Shown here in pieces: positions 57,163 through 64,000 of a stretch of DNA of 64,000 bases (its first letter is position 1; each line of letters opens with the position of its first letter). The notes below the pieces were generated by a model. It worked only from the letters and a program-made list of their open reading frames with translations, made no database searches and was not told the DNA's origin. Source of the DNA: Rhea pennata (lineage: Eukaryota > Chordata > Aves > Rheiformes > Rheidae); contig NW_026907681.1 of assembly GCF_028389875.1 (NCBI RefSeq), positions 1,488,001-1,552,000 on the forward strand, read 5' to 3'. A program made the position numbers and the translations under genes.

Positions 57163-58640
57163 TGAACTGGGCAGCGCTGGTGTGCCCCGGTGGGCATGAG
57201 AAGCGTCTCAGGGCTCCTGGGACCTCAGAGGCCTGCCCTGAGGTGAGGTGGGCCTTGGGAAGAGGAATGGAGAGGATGGCAGGTTACAGAGATGTGTGGA
57301 GCTGCCAGCAGAGACCCCAGGACAGACAGTGCGGAGCTGCACGTGGACGTGATGTTGGTGCCTGTAGCTCTCCTCTGCCGCTACCAGTTTGTGGCAGGGA
57401 TCCCCCTGCCTGCCTTGGCTTGGGCACTGTTTGGGGGCTGCTGAGTGAGGGATCACGGGAGGGGAGATGTGTGGAGACTGAGCGGAGCTTGCTGGCGGAT
57501 GCAGAGACGTGGGGAATCCTAGTGAGCACAGCTGCCCCTGGCTCAGTTCCCATGCAAGGAAATGGAGAAGAGGGTTGACTGTCTACTCCGGAGGACACAC
57601 CAAGGAAAGCCATGCTAGAGTAGGGCCACCGCAGGCACGCTTAACAGCTGCTTACCCCAGGCAGCTTGCAAGGGCTGGCACCCATGCAGAGATGGGGAAG
57701 CACATGGGGTGCCCCGTCCCCTCTGCAGCCACAGCGTAGGACTACCAGCTGCATGTCCTGTTCTCATCATGTCCCCCATGACCCTGCAGGGGCTAACAGT
57801 TTGCAGTGCTGTATGCAGCTGTGACCATGACTGCACCCCTGGCGACATGGACATGTTGGGCCACAGAGAGCTGGGCATGTGCAGGGACAAGTGATCTGTG
57901 CAGCACTGCGCACTGGGCAGGATCCCATTTGCCAGGAAGTTCAGCGTTGTGTGTTTGTCCTCACAGGGCAGAAGACAGGGCGCTGCGTGCCCAGTGCTGG
58001 CGGCACCGAGAAGAGCTCTGAAATGCTGGCTTGGTGTGCAGCAGAGGAAGCGAGTGTCGGGTACGGGGCCCAAAGATGGGTCGTGGCACTGGGGAGGAGA
58101 GTCCTCTGCTAGGATGGAACAGGCACCAAAAGGCTGGCCCATCTTCGAGGTCCCGTTGGACACCAGGGGATGCTCTGGGCGGGACACCTCTGAGGGTGCT
58201 CTTGAGAGGTTTGGCCCCTTCAGCAACAGGCCATGGCCTAGGGAGGGTGTGCCATGGCCCTTGATGCCACTTCCCAATGGCAGCATGGGAGCGGACTCTT
58301 GCCCTTTCTGCAGTGACCTGGGACAAGCCTGGGGCAGCGTGGGGCGCGTTGACACAGAGCAAGGGGCCCGCAGGCATCCTGGGCCATGGCCCGCACACGG
58401 CCCCACAGCAGGAAGCGCAGCTGCCCTGGGGTGCTGGGCACAGGGGCAGCAGCAGGGCTGGCAGCCCCAGGGCCTTGTGCCACGCCGACGCCGGGCCGGC
58501 AGACGGCTGGCAGGGAGGCTGCAGCGCGGCCCCAGGGCCCCCATGTCGCAGCACTGTGACCCGGCAGCGCAGTCACAACGCTCGCGGCACGAGCAGGGCT
58601 ATAAGGCGCCCGCGCCCCTGCCGCTCTGCCAGGCTCCGCA
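57163..58640 (+). pseudogene. P2RX2 partial copy C (exons 4 and 5)
   Basis: Exon 4 (57790-57865) reads VCSAVCSCDHDC then GDMDMLGH; exon 5 (57967-58060) reads TGRCVPSAGGTEKSSEM then LAWCAAEEASVG. The first corresponds to the P2RX2 segment with the residues GELDMLGN, the second to TGRCVPYYQGPSKTCEV. The acceptors are intact; the donor after exon 4 is GA, while that after exon 5 is GTACGG. Exon 5 has Ser where P2X channels have a conserved ectodomain Cys, as in copy B and unlike copy A. Sequence upstream (57163-57789) matches 26353-25786 reversed; a possible exon 3 ending QGNGEE is weak. From 58270 it departs from copy B, but 58560-58630 again matches 25510-25435 of copy A. No exon 6 is seen. 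Confidence 0.78.
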
Positions 58641-58644
58641 GCCG

Positions 58645-59984
58645 GCTCGCAGCTGGCTGCCGCCCAGGGCCGAGGCTCTCTGCAGGCTGTCCTTGGGCGC
58701 AGCCGCACCCACCGCCACGAGGGCAGCAGGGCTCTCGACGGCCACCCAGCGCGACGTTGTCACAGGACATGTGGGGGAACGGCTGCCTGCACCTCAGGCC
58801 GCCAAACGATGGACGTGCTCAGCAGCTGCACCTCCCTTTGGTATGGAGACCTCTTTGTGGCCTTCCTCTGACCTTACTGCCAGCTCTTGCTTTGCATCTT
58901 CTCTGCCCTGCTTTGGTGCTCAGAGCACTCCCTGCCGTGGCCGTGCCCCGTGCCTTGCAGGCTTGGAAAGTGCCTATGTCTGCTGCTTCACTCCCTAACA
59001 CTGCCTAACGCTGCCTCCTGTGCCGGCGGCCTCTTCCCCAACACAAATAGGCACGACCAACCCCTTCCTCCTGCAGCCCTTGACCCCTTCCAGCACCGGC
59101 TCTAAGACTGGCTCTTTGGCTTGCCTCAGCCTCAGAAAGACTGTGGATCCTCTTCCTCTTCCGCCTGGCACTCCTCCAAAGACGCACAGAGCAATACCAA
59201 GTGACAGCAAGGTTTTCACAGTGTTTTCACCCTCAGGAGAGCAGAGGGAGGTCAGCATCTGCCAGCTCCAGGTCTCCTCTAAGCTGCCTCAGCTGAGCTG
59301 ACGCAAAGGGGCCAAGGCAAGCAGGCTTTCTGCTTTTATTGCTGTACTCGTGTGGCGCTGCTGGGCACAGCTGGCCTGTGCATGCCTCCTGTGGGAAATG
59401 GAAGTGACCCCTGCCACCACTGTCAGCAGCCATTCTTGTGCGAGCGCAGACTGTGCCCAGGCATTTGCTCAGGGGCAGGCAGCGCGCTGAAGCTCACAGC
59501 TGATTCAGCCCTTGTGCACCATCCGATCGTGGAAGGTTTTCTGTTGGAAGAGCTCGCTGGAGGCCCTGCGATCCAATCTGTGCTCCGAGCAGGCTCGGCT
59601 TCAAAGCCGGATGTAACTTTGGTCTTTCAGAGACCGGAGCAAGCCCTTGGGAGCGGGAGAAGACCCCTCACACGCCCCTCAAGCTCCGCAAGGGCTCCAG
59701 GCCTTTTCAGCTGGAGATCAGTGGAGAAAGTTAACTCGATGGCCCGCAAAGAGCAAGGGCATCCATTCTCGGAGCCAGAGACCCTTCCAAAGATCCCCAT
59801 GCCTATCTGCTTTGGCGCCACATGCAGCACCCAGGAAATGCAGGCCATGCGATGCGAAGATGCTCCAAGTGCTCATCATCAGTGTCATAGGTCTCAGGCA
59901 ACACTCTGGAGCACCCGGCCAGCTGGTCTCCTGCAGGGCCCAGGAAAGAGTTTTTTCCCCCAGGCTCTATCAGGTCTGGCTTTT
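58645..59984. other. no gene recognised
   Basis: GC-rich up to about 58.8 kb with long overlapping frames on both strands that look compositional. A 93-codon plus-strand frame at 59020-59301 and a 251-codon one from 59352 have no known domain; the latter ends in translated T/C repeat, so it is not a real gene. Confidence 0.4.
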
Positions 59985-60100
59985 GCTTTTTTTTCTTCCT
60001 TTCTTTTTTTCTTCCTTTCTTTTTTTCTTCCTTTCTTTTTTTCTTCCTTTCTTTTTTTCTTCCTTTCTTTTTTTTTTTTTTTCTTTTCTTTTTTTTTTTT
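59985..60100 (+). repeat. 16-bp pyrimidine tandem repeat
   Basis: The unit 'cttcctttcttttttt' repeats with exact 16-base spacing about five times, then grades into T runs. Confidence 0.9.
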
Positions 60101-60163
60101 CCCTTAAATTTTGCCATGCTCTGGAGCCCCTAAAGTGGCTTCAGTTTGAGAGAGAGAGGAAAG

Positions 60164-60762
60164 GAGCTGGGCAGCGCTGGTGTGCCCCGGTGGGCGTGAG
60201 AAGCGTCCCAGGGCTGGCCGGGAGGCAGGCCTTGCTCACATGCGCAGGGAACAGCCGATCGCCAGCTTTGGGGTCAGGAAGGAATTTTCCCCCGGCACAG
60301 ATTGGCAGCAGTGCCTGGGGGTTTTTCGCCTTCCTCTGCAGCACTGAGCACGGCCCACTCCCAGGGCTCCTCGGAGCCCTTTCAGGCCACTGATTGCCTG
60401 CTCTTGCAGCACCAAGACACCAGCTGTGCCCTGCAGCTCTCTCGCTCTCTGCCCTGGGGCAAGCTCAGGCACTTCCATGCATTCCATATGCTTGGGCTGT
60501 TCTGCCTTGTGCAAAACAATGTGCGTTTGCAAAGGCTCCGGGCTTGATGCTGCATCAGGAAGCAGCTGCCGCTTGTCAGCTCTCTCTGCATGTAATAAAA
60601 GTGCAATGCTTGTAACCTCTGCTGGCTCTGCTGTGTGTGTCGTGTGAGTCGTGGCTGTGGCCTGAGAGCTTTGTCGTGCAGCTGTGCTGTCAGGAAGCGC
60701 AGGTACCCTGCTGCCTGCAGGGTCTGTTGTGGGGCTTGCAGGGTTGCTCTGCACCGCAGGGA
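60164..60762. other. unassigned, begins with a duplicated 52-base block
   Basis: The first 52 bases ('agctgggcagcgctggtgtg' and onward) closely match 57166-57217, the left edge of P2RX2 copy C. The rest, including a block near 60270-60340 ('caggaaggaattttccccc'), resembles an interspersed repeat I have seen in sauropsid DNA but cannot name. No gene is recognised. Confidence 0.4.
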
Positions 60763-61123
60763 GTTTAGCCCAACTCCGCCCCGGTTGCATAACGGGCTAT
60801 GACACTGCGCGCGTGTGCAGATTTATTTTGGGGGCCACATTGACTTTGGGGTTCGCTATTTCATTACTCTTCAACTTCAGACCTTCTGGTTGACTGTTTC
60901 TCACAGTTATTCTGTGGCTGGAAGCCACCAAATCTCTATGTAACCAGCAGCTGCTCTTTCTCACAGATTTCCAGTTACTTATTCGTATTCTGCTTAACAC
61001 AGCGGTAGTGTTCTAGACACCCAAAAGTTACAGCAGGGACCGTTCCCACCAAGTATCATGTAGTATGGATACAAAAGTTGCAACACAGACCGTTCCCACC
61101 AAGTATCCCGTAGTACAGATGCA
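60763..61123 (-). mobile_element. LTR-like element, copy 3 (truncated)
   Basis: The reverse complement matches the first ~360 bases of the elements at 14421 and 28779, starting TGCATCTGTACTACGG. Its 3' half is missing. It lies antisense to and directly upstream of P2RX2 copy B exon 2, exactly as copy 2 lies against copy A. Confidence 0.65.
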
Positions 61124-62889
61124 GCACTCTGGGTCCCAGAGGCGAGGAGATCACTGATAGTGCCTTTTCCTGTCGTCCTTCAGAAGGGCTACCAGGAATG
61201 GGAGACAAGCCTGCAGAGCTCTGTCCTCACCAAAGTCAAGGGCGTGACACAGTCACCAAGCAAGGTGTGCGATGTTGCGGTGTACATAGCCCACAACCAC
61301 CACCCCCCCGGCCTCCGCCCTCCCCCCCCACACACACAGCCGAGGTGAGGCTCCGACCCGCCTTTCTCCCTTCTCTTCTCTTGTCTTGCTTGCTTTGGGT
61401 GGCCTCTTGGAGCAGTAGATGAGCAGCAGACTTTCTGCAAGGGCTTCCCAACTGCTCCTTCATCCAGATGGACCCAGCAAAGGAAGCTGTCGTGTGTGGT
61501 GGTCCCCGCTGCCTGCATGGGGACTCCTGTGTTCCCTCCTCCAGGCCCAGCACTGTCCTTGGCTCCCGATGAGGCAACCATAGCTGCGTCCCAGACACAT
61601 TGGGACTGCATGTTAGGTCACCTTTGCAGTGCTGTGCGGCAGGCTCAGCGGAGCTTGGGGAGCTTGGCACGTCGCACCGGGCAGGGCCCTGTGGCCTTAG
61701 CCAGGCAGGTGCGCCATGCTCTGCCTGCCCTGACAAGCAGCGTCAGGCCTCTGTGGTTTTGGATGTTCAGGGCGGGAGAGGGCACTCTCAGATCAGGTCA
61801 GGGGAGGCTCTGACATCCACGTGATGTTGGTGCCTGTAGCTCTCCTCTGCCGCTACCAGTTTGTGGCAGGGATCCCCCTGCCTGCCTTGGCTTGGGCACT
61901 GTTTGCGGGCTGCTGAGTGAGGGATCACGGGAGGGGAGATGTGTGGAGACTGAGCGGAGCTTGCTGGCGGATGCAGAGACGTGGGGAATCCTAGTGAGCA
62001 CAGCTGCCCCTGGCTCAGTTCCCATGCAAGGAAATGGAGAAGAGGGTTGACTGTCTACTCCGGAGGACACACCAAGGAAAGCCATGCTGGAGTAGGGCCA
62101 CCGCAGGCACGCTTAACGGCTGCTTACCCCAGGCAGCTTGCAAGGGCTGGCACCTATGCAGAGATGGGGAAGCACATGGGGTGCCCCGTCCCCTCTGCAG
62201 CCACAGCGTAGGACTACCAGGTGCATGTCCTGTTCTCATCATGTCCCCCATGACCCTGCAGGGGCTAACAGTTTGCAGTGCTGTATGCAGCTGCGACCAT
62301 GACTGCACCCCTGGCGACATGGACATGTTGGGCCACAGAGAGCTGGGCATGTGCAGGGACAAGTGATCTGTGCAGCACTGCACACTGGGCAGGACCCCAT
62401 TTGCCAGGAAGTTCAGCGTTGTGTGTTTGTCCTCACAGGGCAGAAGACAGGGCGCTGCGTGCCCAGTGCTGGCGGCACCGAGAAGAGCTCTGAAATGCTG
62501 GCTTGGTGTGCAGCAGAGGAAGCGAGTGTCGGGTACGGGCCCCAAAGATGGGTTGTGGCACTGGGGAGGAGAGTCCTCTGCTAGGATGGAACAGGCACCA
62601 AAAGGCTGGCCCATCTTTGAGGTCCCGTTGGACACCAGGGGATGCTCTGGGCGGGACACCTCTGAGGGTGCTCTTGAAGGTTTGGCCCCTTCAGCAACAG
62701 GCCATGGCCTAGGGAGGCGGTGCCATGGCACAGGGATGGCCTTGCACAGGCCATGCCAACAGGGACCATTTTGCTCCCAAAGCCATAGTACTTAGGTCTT
62801 TCCACAGTGAGTCCCTGGCGAAGATGGCACCACAGTTCCCCATCCTTATCAAGAGGAACATCCACTTCCCCTGCTTCGGCTTCTCCAAG
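61124..62889 (+). pseudogene. P2RX2 partial copy B (exons 2, 4, 5 and 6)
   Basis: This is the fullest P2RX2 copy. Exon 2 (about 61160-61290) reads LQKGYQEWET and SSVLTKVKGVTQSPSKVCDV without the frameshift of copy A, but its donor end is eroded into CCCC runs. Exon 4 is 62262-62337 (donor GA), exon 5 is 62439-62532 (donor GTACGG) and exon 6 is 62808-62889, reading GESLAKMAPQFPILIKRNIH then FPCFGFSK, close to the P2X stretch MAPNFTILIKNSIHYPKF. Phases of exons 4, 5 and 6 join correctly. After exon 6 the expected GT donor is absent at the expected place (GATGTCC follows). Exons 1, 3 and 7 onward are not recognised. It is not expected to encode a channel. Confidence 0.82.
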
Positions 62890-62894
62890 GATGT

Positions 62895-63390
62895 CCATGT
62901 GGAAGAGATCAATGTGGGGCCTAGGGATGGAGCAAGTAGACCAGTGGGTACCCAGGCTGCCATGTGTGTACAGGGTATAGAACAAAGTGGAGAGCAATAT
63001 AGGTGATGCTAAGCAGCTGAGTGCAGGTCAGGCCCTGCTGCTGGGACCAGGACAGCCTTGCTGCAGCAGCAGTGCTTTGTAGTCAGGTCTTTGGCATAGT
63101 GGGGAGAAGGGGGCCACCCTGGCCCTGCACTTGCATGTGTGTTGTCTGAGTGTGTGTGTGGAGTGCAGCCAGATACCTTCCTGAAAGTGCAATGGTGGAT
63201 AGCACAGCCATTTCCCGTAACAATTAGGTACCAGAGGAATGAGTGTTCACTGACAGCAGGGAGATGTGGTTGAAATACGTGGACAAGCCTGAAGGATGGA
63301 GAGGCAGGAGTGGAGCTGTGCAGGAGCAGTGCCATTTGGCAGCTGGAGGAGATGCCGGCTTTTCACAGGGGATCCCTGTTCCTAAGTTGC
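62895..63390. other. no further P2RX2 exon recognised
   Basis: Exon 7 of P2RX2 would be expected near here. I find no plus-strand match. A TG-rich stretch lies near 63135-63165. Confidence 0.4.
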
Positions 63391-63392
63391 TC

Positions 63393-64000
63393 CCAGAATG
63401 ACGGAGGTTGGAAGCACCTCTGGAGATTGCCTAGTTCAACAGCTGCTTAAAGCGGGGTCACCTACAACAGGTTGCTCTAGGCCAAGCCAACTCGGGTTTT
63501 TGGTATCTCCGAGGATAGAGACTCTCTAACCTCTCTGGGCAACCTGGTGCAGTGTTTGATCACCCTCACTGTAAAAAAAATGTTTGTTCTTAAGTTCAGA
63601 CACAATTACTGTATTTCAGTTTATGCCCATTGCCTCTCATATGATCACGGGGCACCACTGAGAAGAGCCTGGCTCCATCTTCTTTACTCTTACCCATCAG
63701 GTATTTGTACACATTGATAAGATGCCCCTGAGCCTTCTCTTCTCCAGACTTAACAGTCCCATTTCTCTCAGCCTCTCCTTACATGAGAGATGCTTCTAGT
63801 CCCTTCATCATCATTGCTGGACTTGCTCCAGTAGGTCCATGTCTTTCTTGTACTGGTGAGACCACACCCACACACAGCACTCCAGCTGTGGCCTCACCAG
63901 TGCTGAGGAGAGGGCAGTAATCACCTCCCTCAACCTGCTGGGACAGGATGTTTTTTTGGTGCTCAGCTGCTGTCTCTGTGATACGGAGTTCTCAACCCTT
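63393..64000 (-). mobile_element. CR1 LINE, continues past the window edge
   Basis: The plus strand shows CR1 in reverse order, from the terminal 'cagaatgacggaggttgg' through 'cacctctggagattgcctag', 'ttatgcccattgcctctc', 'ccttctcttctccagact' and 'actccagctgtggcctcacc'. At least 600 bases of the 3' region are present and the element continues beyond the right end. Confidence 0.9.

Noticed and set aside
57480-57570. Possible P2RX2 exon 3 ending QGNGEE, seen also in copies A and B.
   Set aside because: Similarity is short, the donor phase does not fit exon 4, and the expected Cys before the end is absent; kept only as a note.
59352-60107. 251-codon plus-strand frame.
   Set aside because: Its C-terminal part is translated from the 16-bp pyrimidine repeat and the rest has no known domain.
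63165-63215. Minus-strand residues HHCTFRKVSGC resemble the start of P2RX2 exon 7 (CTFHEAS).
   Set aside because: It lies on the strand opposite to exons 2-6 of copy B, the cysteine spacing is one residue short and nothing else around it matches.

Overview
The window looks like avian nuclear DNA. It is littered with CR1 LINE fragments in both orientations, carries LTR-like repeats and many GC-rich minisatellites, and contains vertebrate multi-exon genes with short introns. I cannot name the species or order from the sequence.

Layout. (1) 1-5.4 kb: a CR1 tail, one unidentified open frame on the minus strand and little else. (2) 5.3-10.2 kb, minus strand: a compact 13-exon gene of the maestro HEAT-like repeat (MROH) family. 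Every exon joins in frame into about 661 residues, so it looks intact; introns 10 and 11 are almost entirely minisatellite. (3) 10.6-16.3 kb: a degenerate satellite-like array of roughly 66-bp units that changes orientation, with an LTR-like element inside it. (4) 16.4-25.4 kb: CR1 copies, including a long one with a damaged ORF2, and a second LTR-like repeat in two copies. (5) 25.4-29.5 kb, minus strand: exons of the ATP-gated channel gene P2RX2 beside an LTR-like element. (6) 30.65-54.6 kb, minus strand: 39 exons of POLE, the DNA polymerase epsilon catalytic subunit, starting in a CpG island. (7) 57.2-62.9 kb, plus strand: two more partial P2RX2 copies, one again joined to the LTR-like element. 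(8) A CR1 runs off the right end.

The main result is that the POLE copy is not functional as written. It has premature stops in at least five exons, two frameshifts, several destroyed splice sites, two missing exons in the exonuclease region and a missing segment of about 450 residues in the C-terminal half. The three P2RX2 fragments share a broken splice donor, so they derive from an already damaged copy. In human, P2RX2 and POLE are tail-to-tail neighbours; here P2RX2 pieces lie on both sides of POLE, all pointing away from it in different orientations. The best reading is a decayed, rearranged segmental duplication of the P2RX2-POLE locus, with the MROH-like gene as the only convincing intact protein gene. 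Homology calls rest on my knowledge of the human proteins; no search was run.
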